Shown: one piece after another, positions 45,001 through 53,605 of the stretch | Layout of the letters: each line of letters starts with the position of its first letter | Position numbering within the stretch: position 1 is the first letter of the stretch | Origin: Flavobacterium noncentrifugens | GTDB lineage: Bacteria; Bacteroidota; Bacteroidia; Flavobacteriales; Flavobacteriaceae | Direction of reading: 5' to 3' | Assembly (NCBI RefSeq): GCF_900100375.1 | Contig: NZ_FNEZ01000003.1 | Coordinates: forward strand, 117,790 to 181,789 | DNA length: 64,000 bases | The notes under the pieces: generated by a model | What the model was told of the DNA's origin: nothing | Seen by the model: the letters and a program-made list of their open reading frames with translations, nothing else | The model's database searches: none | Position numbers and translations under genes: made by a program

Positions 45001-46548
45001 GTTAATGGGATTGATGATAGCGGTTGGTGGCTTTTTGACTACAACCGTTTGGGATGCAGAAGTGACACTTCCGCAGGAATTCGTTGCGGTTAATGATATG
45101 GTGTAGTTTCCTGGCGTCGTAAAATTAAATGTAGGATTTGTAGAGGTTGCCGTAGAACCCACAGCATAAAACGGAGGTGTAGCGCCTGAGCCGCAATTGG
45201 CACTTGCATAAGTGACAGTCCATTGGTAAGTGGCAGGTGTGCAGGCATTCGCCACTGTGGTAGTGTTGTTTGCAGTTATAGTTTGAGGCGTGCAACCATT
45301 TGTGGAATTTAATGTAAATGAGGGTGTGGCGGGGCCTTCGATGCAGATAGTATTTGTAAACGTATCCGGTCCACATGGATTATTAGTTGTTAAACTTACC
45401 ATGTAAATACCGGGACCTGAAAAAGTATGGCACGCCGCAATAGGTGTCGCGGAAGTCTGATTTATTATATTGGTTGGGCTGGCAGGGTCGCCAAAGTTCC
45501 AAACATATGTGGCTAAAGTGCTACATGTAGAACCTGAATTTCCGCCTATGGTGGTGTTTGTGAAACAGACGTTATCAGATATGCAGGCATTAGGGGGATT
45601 TGTAAAAGAGGCTTTAGGCTTAATCCGAACTTGTATATTTCCCGCCGTATATGGTGTTGTGTCACAAGCGTTAATTACATTTAGTACGGCAGTAAAACTC
45701 GGAGCAGGACATGATGATATAAGGTATGTATGTGAAATGGTACTGGAAGCTAATGGGTGTGTCAATGTTACCGATTGCCCATCACCAAAATCCAATTCAT
45801 AAGTTGTCCCGGGTGAATTAAGCTCCCAGTTTGTAATTGTAAATGGTACTGTGGCAGGCGCACACAAACCTGTCGTAGAGCCCAAAGTACCCAAACTTCC
45901 GGCAGGATTGCTTTGATTTGCTACAACATACGTCTTTACATTATTGCAACCATTTGAGGCATTCGCAGTAATAGATAAGTTGAAAGATCCAAGCTGGGTA
46001 TATGTATGCGTTAAAGGAAAATCAGTAAACTGTAAATTATTTTGAATTGTGGCATCCCCCCAATTAAGAGTATAAGAAGTTGTGCAAGAACTGCTTGTTG
46101 AAATGTTATTAACAGTTAATGTATAATTCGGCGTTGCGGCAGTCGGATTATTATGACAATTACTAAATGGAAAAAAAACATCAACATCAGCTAAACCAAC
46201 GTCTACCTTCCTTTTTACCGTGACCACTTTGGTTTTGGTCGTGACGGCGTTATTGATGTCTGTGACTGTTAACACAACACTATAAGGTTGGTTACCACAA
46301 CCAATAGCATTATTAAATGTATGGTTCGCGGAAACAGTCGTTACTAAAGGTGTCCCATCTCCAAAATCCCAAGAATAAGTAAATGGTCCAGTGCCAGTCA
46401 ATGTCGACGTAAATTGAATATTTGTACCTGAACAAGTATTGTCGTTTGTAAAAGTAAAATCCACAACTGGCGGTGCCAATTGCAAACTGTTTTGAGCGTT
46501 GGTATAAAAGGAAAATAAAACTAATAGAAAAATGTAAAGCTGCTTCAC
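39052..46548 (-). CDS. giant SprB-like T9SS type B adhesin
   Basis: A 2498-residue surface adhesin with signal peptide (MKQLYIFLLVLFSFYTNAQ). Residues 30-110 are a PKD domain (FTYSWDFGDGTPLVTT); more PKD-like segments run to about 700. Then come about ten Ig-like repeats of about 90 residues (CQGVTPTLLTV ... YQWYSN ... YYYCLV). From about 1790 to 2290, SprB-type repeats follow (GGTPFYTYAWTG-like, LAPGAYTLTVTDA). The C-terminus (VVPTAFTPNGDSLNDYF, DIYDTWGSLIYSESG, GWDAKIKGFEAENG) is the gliding-motility-associated type B T9SS sorting domain. It should be displayed on the cell surface for adhesion or gliding. PorP/SprF follows in the operon. Confidence 0.93.
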   Translation of the reverse strand: MKQLYIFLLVLFSFYTNAQNSLQLAPPVVDFTFTNDNTCSGTNIQFTSTLTGTGPFTYSWDFGDGTPLVTTVSANHTFNNAIGCGNQPYSVVLTVTDINNAVTTKTKVVTVKRKVDVGLADVDVFFPFSNCHNNPTAATPNYTLTVNNISTSSSCTTSYTLNWGDATIQNNLQFTDFPLTHTYTQLGSFNLSITANASNGCNNVKTYVVANQSNPAGSLGTLGSTTGLCAPATVPFTITNWELNSPGTTYELDFGDGQSVTLTHPLASSTISHTYLISSCPAPSFTAVLNVINACDTTPYTAGNIQVRIKPKASFTNPPNACISDNVCFTNTTIGGNSGSTCSTLATYVWNFGDPASPTNIINQTSATPIAACHTFSGPGIYMVSLTTNNPCGPDTFTNTICIEGPATPSFTLNSTNGCTPQTITANNTTTVANACTPATYQWTVTYASANCGSGATPPFYAVGSTATSTNPTFNFTTPGNYTISLTATNSCGSVTSASQTVVVKKPPTAIINPINDFCGVGSITPSAAIDGCAPAGTSLTYAWSFPGGLPATANTANPGTIIYNTTGTFTVSLTVSNDCGSSVVSTKAFTINVAPTITNTPLTQAICSGMQTALVVLTATPASATFTWTATATPGVTGFINSGSGNIPIQTITTTAATAGTVTYQITPIAGTCPGTVVSYTIVVNPAPNFTSQPASSAVCQGGTPTALTVALSNAAAPQYQWYSNPSNNTSGGTLIPGATSATYAPPSTAVGTLYYYCVVTLSSGGCANIISNVAQVDITVPVIISLQPTATQNICAGGSIAALTLSYSGGTGTVSYQWFLNNTNSNTGGTAIAGATANAYTPPVFSAAGSFYYYAEVTLTGSNCGTVATTTAEVLVSADPVISAQPIVTQTLCQGVTPTLLTVTATGGVGTLNYQWYSNIANNSTSGTAISGATSNTFSPPVTITGTLYYYCLVSQSAAGCTVVSATAEVIVKASPVITTQPQNQTVCQGGTVPALTVAYTNGVGTPSYQWYSNTANNNTTGIPVTGATAATFIPTAATVGTLYYYCIITLPPSGGCSAIVSNSAEIIITSGISITSQPLPSQDLCVGAAIPIPLTIAFTGGTGTATYQWYSNTTTSNTGGTSLTGETAVTYTPPAFSAAGTFYYYLVLTLSGNGCGAVASDVATINVFADPVISIQPMVTQTLCQSALPAALTVTAAGGVGTFSYQWYSNLSNNNTGGTALTGEISATLTPPTIAVATTYYYCVVSQTGLGCGTTSNTAEVVVIAAPAIVNQPLGSTVCVGGTPDILSVTYANGTGIPAYQWYSNAVDNTSSGTAIAGAGNASYAPPGNTVGTTFYYVIITLASSGGCSAITSQTAAVTATAAATISTQPLPSQSLCVGATIPAALTAAYTGGTGTPSWQWYTNTSLSNTGGTLISGATTDSYTPPAFNATGTFYFYAAVTLTGNGCGAVATDPAVVNVVSDPVITTQPLASQTLCQNATPQTLGVVASGGVTGAAYNYQWYSNTANNNTTGTLITGATSDTYIPNTASTGTIWYYCIVTQPTAQGCETISATAEVLVNLAPAFTMQPLSNTLCLGQSTPPLSVAYANGVGVPQYQWYANAVNNTTSGTLIVGETAAVFNPPVSNIGTTFYYCIVTLPVGGCSAIISDTAEITVDPIAVIAAAAPVICSGNAFIIAPDTIAGNTVPVGTTYTWLTPIVNPPGSVAGFAAEASPQVSISQTLTNTTLNPATVTYIITPLSGICIGADFTITVTVNPSISPGVAVTDSKCYLANNGAIDTNITGGIPFPTGPSYLVSWTGPGGFNASSDDIANLAPGAYTLTVTDAGGCPFTQTYTVTEPAEIIIMTDFEKDVTCFNDADGAVTISVTGGTLPYRYTWLKDTFPFATTEDIANLAPGVYSVSVTDANNCGPATAIFTITEPPLLTVALASQTNVLCYGYATGMIGINVAGGTPIALAPGVFDYTYAWTGPGTFTATTQNLSNVIAGTYNLTVTDAHNCSQNLSVTLTQPAEIVITATTTPITCYGANNASISLAISGGVAPYVTAWSNFATGTYQNNLAAGTYIITVTDATNCPKIINVIIPEAPLFLITPVVKEISCYGAHDASINLNFVGGITPIALTWNDGSTSGTVRNNLGPGTYTVNIVDGTPCTINRTFIIVEPQPLALTANTTNAFDCNDANSGAINLLVSGGIPPFSYAWSNGAVTEDLNNISAGNYQVTVTDARGCIKSETYSISRQPPIVININTETTPDCDAHTVVQRFIAAVSGGIPPYVLSWSSGTINGANNEIMQTTTNGAVVLTVTDSHGCTANHTVNVETPVLGYNTFDTASYAYSTYGIYSVVDPVQFHSDVTGDYIGISWDFGDGTFSTELSPSHGYTNPADYIVTQTVTYPFGCIYIHKISLLVEKGYLLVVPTAFTPNGDSLNDYFRPVTKALKNVRLDIYDTWGSLIYSESGENLKGWDAKIKGFEAENGNYFAKVRAETFYGFIVKEEHPFVLIK

Positions 46549-46637
46549 TAAGTGGTGTATTTAAATTTAGAAAATCCGATGGTAGTAGATGTGTAACAAT
46601 CTTAATTCAAGGCATTTGTAATGGATTACCATGCGAA

Positions 46638-46964
46638 TTATTTTTCATAGCCGCACATGGTTAAACCTATGTTTTCGGCATCGCCAACACTGGATTGCTC
46701 AATTTTATGCTTGCATCGTTTTAACGCTTGGCAGTTGCTGTTAAAATGATACCGTTTCGCTCCCGCGCTTTTACACACGTAAATCACAGCATCATCCGCT
46801 GCAGTATTTTCGGCAGCATGGCTGTTCATCACAGGCATCAACATATTAGAAGTGGATAATGCAGGCGTGTGAACCGAAAGATTCTCGGTTTTTTCCTGAC
46901 AGCCGGCCATACCACAAAGCCAAAGCAAGATGAGCGCCTTGCGGCACCACATTGTTTTTTTCAT
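46638..46964 (-). CDS. small lipoprotein with Cys/His module
   Basis: A 108-residue lipoprotein: signal peptide ending in the lipobox LCGMAGC (Cys22), a Ser/Thr-rich linker, then AVIYVCKSAGAKRYHFNSNC and QALKRCKHKIEQ, close to the module in the secreted protein at 37647-37988 (EKYHLATC). It lies 90 bp upstream of the giant adhesin on the same strand and may share its transcript. A role in surface presentation is possible but not shown. Confidence 0.75.
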   Translation of the reverse strand: MKKTMWCRKALILLWLCGMAGCQEKTENLSVHTPALSTSNMLMPVMNSHAAENTAADDAVIYVCKSAGAKRYHFNSNCQALKRCKHKIEQSSVGDAENIGLTMCGYEK

Positions 46965-47192
46965 TATTTGTTTGTTTTAGGTTCTGGCGGGTAACTTATG
47001 ACCGAAAGGCCTGGTTTTGGCGGGTATTTTATTAAGTGTGGTATTTACTTGGCGTAATTTTAACAAATAAATAGGGACTATTGCGTTCGTAACTGTAATA
47101 TTCGATGAAACACTTAAAAAAACGCTTAAATACATGAAAGTACCGCATCGTTGTTAAGATGTTTCAAACTTAGTTAGTTAAAAGGAATTTAT
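46965..47192. other. spacer with no gene
   Basis: Spacer upstream of the small lipoprotein. Only short frames; nothing recognised. It leads into an interspersed repeat copy. Confidence 0.35.
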
Positions 47193-47337
47193 TTTACGGT
47201 TTTCCGTAATGGAAACCAGCGTATGGAAATTTTGTTTTGCCTTGCGGCGGTGTGTAAAGTGGATCGGGGAATCCGGTAACTGGCGTTTAATGATGCGGAT
47301 GAAGTGGTATTTGCCGCTAATGTTTGACAAGGATAGG
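47193..47337. repeat. interspersed repeat, copy 2 (left end missing)
   Basis: Starts at TTTACGGTTTTCCGTAATGG and runs to GACAAGGATAGG, matching copy 1 closely, but the 'ATGCACAAGCAAACATACC' left end is absent. The reading frame of copies 1 and 4 is broken by an early stop, which argues against a protein. Confidence 0.8.
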
Positions 47338-48227
47338 GATTAATTGATAATTGACAATGGATAATGGATAATTATTTTAATAAGTCGATGGTTAAAGCTA
47401 CTGCGTATCCATTTTGGTTGTGCACTAACGCTTTGGATATCTGAATACGATACACGGCATTGATAGCACCAAATGACCGGAGCAACGAAACCACCTCATA
47501 AGATTATGCAGGCCATTTAGAGTCACTTTAATTCTGAAAAGATTGGAGAAGTAAGAAAAGCCACCTGAAGCTACCATGCCTGCCTAAAAAAAATGCATCT
47601 CCTCGAAAATTAACTAAATTTTCACATCTCTTATCATTTTTTTCGTATGTTTGCGACCTGAAATCCCCATTTCATTTTTATAAACTTAACGACATCAACT
47701 ATTTATGGAATACTTAATTTAGACAATTGTCTTGCTTTATTTCAGAAATCAAGCAAGCACGACACCCCGATCTTCTATTTTTTTTAGCGGCTTCAATTTT
47801 ACCAAGCCGATCCCATTAAACACCAGGTAGAAAATTTCAACTGATTCTTACGATTTATTTTTTGACAGGCCGTCACAGTAAATGCTGTGTCGTCTTTGAA
47901 GTGCTTCTGTTTCAAAGTTTCTGCTGTGAAATAGTTTACACATCTTATCTGGTCTCAAAGAAAATTTAATCCATGTTCCGAATCGTTGCTTCTGCCGCAT
48001 CACGCTTATATGTTTTTTTTTAAACGTTTTATTGGCTGGATCGACAAGGTAAGAACAGTGAAAAAATGAGCAATCATTACTGTTATGCCGGGAGAAAATA
48101 CGCCGTTTATAAAACAAAACATGATACGAAACTTGCTGCATAACAAGTGATTCACTGAGACTATCCATTGCAGTGTTTGTGTACCTGAACAACAATTTTA
48201 CCTTTTTTTAACTAATATATTTTTGCT
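47338..48227. other. spacer upstream of the SprB-repeat adhesin
   Basis: About 890 bp without a supported gene. An ORF on the minus strand at 47848-48195 looks like a chance frame. The promoter of the adhesin at 48228 must lie near its right end. Confidence 0.35.
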
Positions 48228-51200
48228 ATGAAACAACTTTACCCCAAATTTAAAAGTTTTGCAACGGTCTCCTTTATTCTGGGGATACTTTTGCAGAGTT
48301 ACTTAGGTAACGCTCAAACGACATTGTCCGCCGGAGATATCATCTTCACGGGATACGATTCCAATCCCGCTCCGGCTGCGGGTGATGTTTATTCCATTGT
48401 GCTGCTTACCAATATCTCCGCAGGTACAACAATTAATTTTACAGACCGTGGTTATTTTGGCAGTGGTGTCTGGCAAGCGGCCGGTTCTACAGAAGCTACT
48501 GTTACCTGGACCTCAGGAACCGCTATTCCCCTGGGAACAGAGATAGTAATAAAAGGTCTTTCAGCTTCCGTTTACAACACAGGTACCGGTGTACTAACCG
48601 CGAATGGTACGGTTACTTTAAGAGAAGGCACTCCTGCAAACGGATTGTCATTATCGAACGTAGGGGATCAGGTTACGGCCTTTCAGGGAGGTACTGGTAT
48701 TCCTGAAAGTAGTGGTGTCACTTTTATCTCGGGACTGCATTATTTTTATTGTAATGCCGGTGTCGGAACCACTCAAACAAGTTGGGACGCTCCGGCTTGT
48801 GCAGATGGGCCAAACTCTTCTGTTTTACCATCAGGCCTTACAGGCGGGACGAGCGCTTTCTATACCGGAACGGTAACAGGAAATACCGTAGCTACATCGG
48901 GTAAATTTAGTGGAACTGGCGCGCCATTTAGTAATGCTGCCGCAATAAGAGCTGGAGTTATGAATCAGGCAAACTGGACACTTTCCAATTCTGCTACATC
49001 GCTCACGATGCCTTCAGGCGCTACCTTTATCGGGTCATCGCCAACCATTACCGGCAATCCGCCGAATAGGACAATTTGTGTTGGAGGTAATACCACCTTT
49101 GCAATTACGGCGAGCAATGCTACCGGTTACCAATGGCAACTTAATAGCGGTTCCGGATTTACAAATATTTCTAATGGCGCACCTTATTCAGGTGCAACTA
49201 CTGCAACTTTGACTATCACAGCAGCCACGGCCGGAATGAGTGGCTATTTATATCGCTGTGTGGCCACTAATTCAGGTTCTGTTAATTCAAATGCAGGAAC
49301 ACTAACAGTGCCGAATACAATTGTCACTACTACTTCTCAGACTAATGTTTCCTGTAAGGGAAGCAGCAATGGCTCAGCAACGTTATCAGCCTCCGGAGGG
49401 ATCGGACCTTATTTCTACTCATGGTCTCCTTATGGCGGAACAGCAGCCACTGCCAGTGGCCTTAGTGCGCAAACGTATACGGTTACGGTTACAGATAATA
49501 TTTCCTGTACAAAAACCCACACCGTGACCATAACAGAGCCTGCAAATGCGGTTGCGGTAACGCCTGCTTCACAAACCAATATTGCCTGTTTCGGCGGCTC
49601 TAATGGTGCTGCGGCAATCAATACACCAACCGGAGGAACACCTGGATACACGTACAACTGGACTCCGGGAAACCCAACTGGTGACGGGACCACTTCGGTT
49701 ACCGGCTTAACCGCAGGTACATGGACGTGCACGGTCACCGATGCTAACGGATGCACCGCTACTCAAAGTTTTACAGTAACGCAACCAACTGCTTTTTCAG
49801 TGACGGCTGCCTCACAAACCAACATATCCTGCTTCGGCGGTTCCAATGGTACAGCTTCAGTTACCGCAACAGGAGGTACTGCTGGCTATACCTACTCATG
49901 GTCTCCTTCGGGTGGAACAGCCGCTACTGCGTCCGGTTTATCAGCTGGCACTTATACCGTAACGGTAACCGATGCCAACTCTTGTACAGCGACACAATTA
50001 TTTACAATCACCCAGCCTGCAACGGCGGTATCAGGAACAACGGTAATTACAAACATTGCCTGCAACGGAGGCTCAAACGGGTCGATCAACCTGACGCCAT
50101 CCGGGGGATCCGCACCTTACACATTTAACTGGGGCGGTGGCATTACCACTGAAGACAGGACAGGGCTAGCCGCAGGCAGCTACTCCGTGACAATCACAGA
50201 CGTTAACGGATGCACAGGAACTGTAAATGCTACGGTAACACAGCCTGCAACGGCGGTATCGGGAACAACGGTAATTACAAACATTGCCTGCAACGGAGGC
50301 TCGAACGGGTCGATCAACCTGACGCCATCCGGAGGATCCGCACCTTACACATTTAACTGGGGCGGTGGCATTACCACTGAAGACAGGACAGGGCTTGCCG
50401 CAGGCAGCTACTCCGTGACAATTACAGACGTCAACGGATGCACAGGAACTGTAAATGCTACGGTAACACAGCCTGCAACTGCAGTATCAGCAACAACAGT
50501 AATCACAAATATTGCCTGTAACGGAGGCTCGAACGGGACGATCAACCTGACGCCATCCGGAGGAACCGCACCTTACACTTTCAACTGGGGCGGCGGCATT
50601 ACTACTGAAGACAGGACAGGGCTTGCCGCAGGCAGCTATTCCGTGACAATCACAGACGCTAACGGATGCACGGGAACTGTAAATGCTGCGGTAACACAGC
50701 CTTCGACGCTCGTTGTAAACCCTTTATCGCAAACAAATATTGCATGCTTTGGGGGCTCTGGCGGAGAAGCTACGGTTACTGCCAGCGGCGGTGCCGGCGC
50801 ATATACTTATTCATGGTCGCCAAGTGGCGGAACAGCTGCTACGGCCACGGGCTTAACGACTGGTACTTATACCGTAACGGTAACCGATGCCAATTCCTGT
50901 ACGAAAACACAGTCATTTACCATTACACAGCCTGCAACTGCTGTATCAGGCACAACGGTCATTACAAACATTGCCTGCAACGGAGGCTCAAACGGGACCA
51001 TCAACCTGACGCCATCCGGAGGAACCGCACCTTACACCTTCAACTGGGGCGGTGGCATTACCACTGAAGACAGAACAGGGCTTGCCGCAGGCAGCTATTC
51101 CGTGACAATCACAGACGCTAACGGATGCACAGGAACCGTAAATGCTGCGGTAACCCAGCCTGCAACTGCGGTATCAGGAACAACGGTAATTACAAATATT

Positions 51201-53327
51201 GCCTGCAACGGAGGCTCAAACGGGACCATCAACCTGACACCATCGGGAGGAACCGCACCTTACACTTTCAACTGGGGCGGTAGCATTACTACTGAAGACA
51301 GAACAGGGCTTGCCGCAGGCAGCTACTCTGTTACAATCACAGACGCTAACGGATGTACAGGAACCGTAAATGCTACGGTAACACAGCCTTCGGTGCTCGT
51401 TGTAAACCCTTTATCGCAAACAAATATTGCCTGCTTTGGAGGTTTTGGCGGAGAAGCTACGGTTACTGCCAGCGGCGGTGCCGGCGCATATACCTATTCA
51501 TGGTCGCCAAGTGGTGGAACAGCTGCTACGGCAACCGGCCTAGCGGCAGGTACTTATACCGTAACGGTCACTGACGCAAACAGCTGTACGGCTACACTTT
51601 CGTTTACCATTACCCAGCCAGATGCCATTACCACTACTGACGCACAAACTAATGTTTCCTGCAACGGCGGAACAAACGGTTCGGCATCGGTAACCGCAAT
51701 TGGCGGAGCCGGGGATTATACCTATTCATGGGCGCCAACTGGCGGAACTGCTGCTACGGCAACCGGCCTAACGGCAGGTACTTATACCGTAACGGTCACA
51801 GACGCAAACAGCTGTACGGCTACACGCTCGTTTACCATCACCCAGCCGGATGCCATTACCACTACTGACGCACAAACCAATGTTTCCTGCAACGGCGGAA
51901 CCAACGGTTCGGCATCGGTAACCGCAATTGGCGGAGCCGGAAGCTATACCTATTCATGGTCGCCTTCCGGTGGCACAGCTGCTATGGCAACCGGCCTAAC
52001 GGCAGGTACTTATACCGTAACGGTCACTGACGCAAATAGCTGTACGGCTACACGCTCGTTTACCATCACCCAGCCGGATGCCATTACCACTACTGACGCA
52101 CAAACCAATGTTTCCTGCAACGGCGGAACCAACGGTTCGGCATCGGTAACCGCAATTGGCGGAGCCGGGGATTATACCTATTCATGGGCGCCAACTGGCG
52201 GAACTGCTGCTACGGCAACCGGCCTTGCTGCCGGTACTTATACCGTAACGGTCACTGACGCAAATAGCTGTACGGCTACACGTTCTTTTACCATTACCCA
52301 GCCGGATGCCATTACCACTACTGAAGCACAAACTAATGTTTCCTGCAACGGCGGAACAAACGGTTCGGCATCGGTAACCTCAGTTGGCGGAGCCGGAGAT
52401 TATACGTATTCATGGGCGCCAAGTGGCGGAACTGCTGCTACGGCAACCGGCCTAGCGGCAGGTACTTATACCGTAACGGTCACTGACGCAAACAGCTGTA
52501 CGGCTACACTTTCGTTTACCATTACCCAGCCGGATGCCATTACCGCCACTACTTCGCAAATTGATATTTTATGCAATGGTGCTGCCACCGGTACTGCAAG
52601 CGTAACGGCAACCGGGGGAACAGGTGCATACACTTATTCCTGGTCACCGTCTGGTGGAAATGCTGCGACTGCAACTGGACTTGTTGCCGGGACATATAAT
52701 GTGACTGTTACAGATGCGAATGCATGCGCAATTGTTAAGACCATCACGATAACAGAAGCTGCGCCAATAAACCTCACTTTACAGCCAGTGGCTATTTCTG
52801 TTACAGAAGGAGCCAATGCTACTTTTAGCATAGCAGCTTCAAATGCTACAAGTTACCAGTGGCAGGTTAGCATCGATGGAACTTCATGGACAGATGTTGC
52901 GGATGGAGGCACGAACCCTGTATATTCCGGGGCTGCTACCACAACACTGACCTTGACAAATGTACCTGAAACTTTTGATGGTTATTTGTACAGGGTAAGC
53001 GTGTCAAACGGTTCGACTTGTTCAGTGAATTCCAATTCCGCCGAACTGACCGTTACCCCAGATTTGAAAATGGAAGATTTCAGCAGTATCGGTGTAACCA
53101 TCTACCCCAACCCGGCTTCATCTCAGGTAGCAATCAAGATCCCGGAGATTTCAACCCACAGCAATTGCTCAGTCGCGGTATATGATTTAAATGGAAGGGT
53201 AATCATGCAGAAAAGACTTACGGCTGAATCTGAAAAAATCGATATTGCGCACTTGAAATCAGGAGTTTATATTTTCAATATTACATCTGATCGTGCAAAA
53301 ACTACAAAAAGAGTAGTTAAATATTAA
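48228..53327 (+). CDS. T9SS type A adhesin with SprB repeats
   Basis: A 1699-residue secreted adhesin with an N-terminal signal peptide (FATVSFILGILLQSYLGNAQ). A lamin-tail-like/adhesion domain (about 30-240) and an Ig-like domain (about 270-360) precede SprB-type repeats (CNGGSNGSINLTPSGGSAPY, GLAAGSYSVTITDVNGCTG). Two families of repeats each span 76 residues (228 bp), several near-identical. A further Ig-like segment and a type A T9SS sorting domain (VTIYPNPASSQVAIKI ... LKSGVYIFNIT ... KRVVKY) end it. Function: surface adhesion or gliding. Unlike the other adhesin it has the type A domain and no PorP neighbour. Confidence 0.92.
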   Translation: MKQLYPKFKSFATVSFILGILLQSYLGNAQTTLSAGDIIFTGYDSNPAPAAGDVYSIVLLTNISAGTTINFTDRGYFGSGVWQAAGSTEATVTWTSGTAIPLGTEIVIKGLSASVYNTGTGVLTANGTVTLREGTPANGLSLSNVGDQVTAFQGGTGIPESSGVTFISGLHYFYCNAGVGTTQTSWDAPACADGPNSSVLPSGLTGGTSAFYTGTVTGNTVATSGKFSGTGAPFSNAAAIRAGVMNQANWTLSNSATSLTMPSGATFIGSSPTITGNPPNRTICVGGNTTFAITASNATGYQWQLNSGSGFTNISNGAPYSGATTATLTITAATAGMSGYLYRCVATNSGSVNSNAGTLTVPNTIVTTTSQTNVSCKGSSNGSATLSASGGIGPYFYSWSPYGGTAATASGLSAQTYTVTVTDNISCTKTHTVTITEPANAVAVTPASQTNIACFGGSNGAAAINTPTGGTPGYTYNWTPGNPTGDGTTSVTGLTAGTWTCTVTDANGCTATQSFTVTQPTAFSVTAASQTNISCFGGSNGTASVTATGGTAGYTYSWSPSGGTAATASGLSAGTYTVTVTDANSCTATQLFTITQPATAVSGTTVITNIACNGGSNGSINLTPSGGSAPYTFNWGGGITTEDRTGLAAGSYSVTITDVNGCTGTVNATVTQPATAVSGTTVITNIACNGGSNGSINLTPSGGSAPYTFNWGGGITTEDRTGLAAGSYSVTITDVNGCTGTVNATVTQPATAVSATTVITNIACNGGSNGTINLTPSGGTAPYTFNWGGGITTEDRTGLAAGSYSVTITDANGCTGTVNAAVTQPSTLVVNPLSQTNIACFGGSGGEATVTASGGAGAYTYSWSPSGGTAATATGLTTGTYTVTVTDANSCTKTQSFTITQPATAVSGTTVITNIACNGGSNGTINLTPSGGTAPYTFNWGGGITTEDRTGLAAGSYSVTITDANGCTGTVNAAVTQPATAVSGTTVITNIACNGGSNGTINLTPSGGTAPYTFNWGGSITTEDRTGLAAGSYSVTITDANGCTGTVNATVTQPSVLVVNPLSQTNIACFGGFGGEATVTASGGAGAYTYSWSPSGGTAATATGLAAGTYTVTVTDANSCTATLSFTITQPDAITTTDAQTNVSCNGGTNGSASVTAIGGAGDYTYSWAPTGGTAATATGLTAGTYTVTVTDANSCTATRSFTITQPDAITTTDAQTNVSCNGGTNGSASVTAIGGAGSYTYSWSPSGGTAAMATGLTAGTYTVTVTDANSCTATRSFTITQPDAITTTDAQTNVSCNGGTNGSASVTAIGGAGDYTYSWAPTGGTAATATGLAAGTYTVTVTDANSCTATRSFTITQPDAITTTEAQTNVSCNGGTNGSASVTSVGGAGDYTYSWAPSGGTAATATGLAAGTYTVTVTDANSCTATLSFTITQPDAITATTSQIDILCNGAATGTASVTATGGTGAYTYSWSPSGGNAATATGLVAGTYNVTVTDANACAIVKTITITEAAPINLTLQPVAISVTEGANATFSIAASNATSYQWQVSIDGTSWTDVADGGTNPVYSGAATTTLTLTNVPETFDGYLYRVSVSNGSTCSVNSNSAELTVTPDLKMEDFSSIGVTIYPNPASSQVAIKIPEISTHSNCSVAVYDLNGRVIMQKRLTAESEKIDIAHLKSGVYIFNITSDRAKTTKRVVKY
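50016..51383 (+). repeat. 228-bp tandem repeats, first block
   Basis: Units begin CCTGCAACGGCGGTATC or similar; for example 50016 and 50244 are one period apart. Six-odd units are present, some interrupted by a related unit (CTTCGACGCTCGTTGTAAAC). Neighbouring units are almost identical at the DNA level, so the number probably changes by slippage or recombination. Confidence 0.85.
51615..52530 (+). repeat. 228-bp tandem repeats, second block
   Basis: Four units, each starting GATGCCATTACCACTACTGA and ending CAGCCGGATGCC-like. The encoded repeat opens DAITTTDAQTNVSCNGGTNG. Silent differences are few, so the units are recent copies or are homogenised. Confidence 0.85.
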
Positions 53328-53339
53328 AAACCAAAATAC

Positions 53340-53379
53340 TGCCGGTGCTTCTAACAATACCCACCGGCATTTCTTTTTG
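53340..53379 (+). terminator. terminator after the adhesin
   Basis: Stem TGCCGGTG (53340-53347) / CACCGGCA (53362-53369) followed by TTTCTTTTTG, 13 bp after the stop codon. Confidence 0.85.
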
Positions 53380-53400
53380 CTTTAAAAAATGCCAATAAAA

Positions 53401-53442
53401 ACACTGCTTTCATCAAACGATGTGGGCAGTGTTTTTTATTTT
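53401..53442 (+). terminator. second terminator after the adhesin
   Basis: Stem ACACTGC (53401-53407) / GCAGTGT (53426-53432) followed by a run of Ts. It backs up the first terminator about 60 bp upstream. Confidence 0.7.
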
Positions 53443-53470
53443 ACAGAAGTGTCTTGTCCTGAAATAGAGA

Positions 53471-53605
53471 TGCACAAACACTATCATTATGGAAAAAGGT
53501 TTACGGTTTTCCGTGATGGAACAGGGTATGGAAATTTCGGTTTGCTTTGCAGGGGCTTTTAAAGCGGGTCCGGGGGAATCCGTTAAACGGCGTTTATTGA
53601 TGCGG
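53471..53605. repeat. interspersed repeat, copy 3 (diverged)
   Basis: Diverged copy of the same repeat (TGCACAAACACTATC, TTTACGGTTTTCCGTGATGG, GGTCCGGGGGAATCC). It ends inside the hxlR gene: the last codons and the stop (CCGCATCAATAA on the minus strand) come from the repeat. Confidence 0.75.

Noticed and set aside
47848..48195. 115-codon minus-strand ORF upstream of the SprB-repeat adhesin
   Set aside because: No motif, unlike composition, and it overlaps the likely promoter region of the adhesin.
50016..52530. CRISPR-like regular repeats
   Set aside because: The period is 228 bp, all of it coding in one frame of an adhesin; there are no unique spacers.
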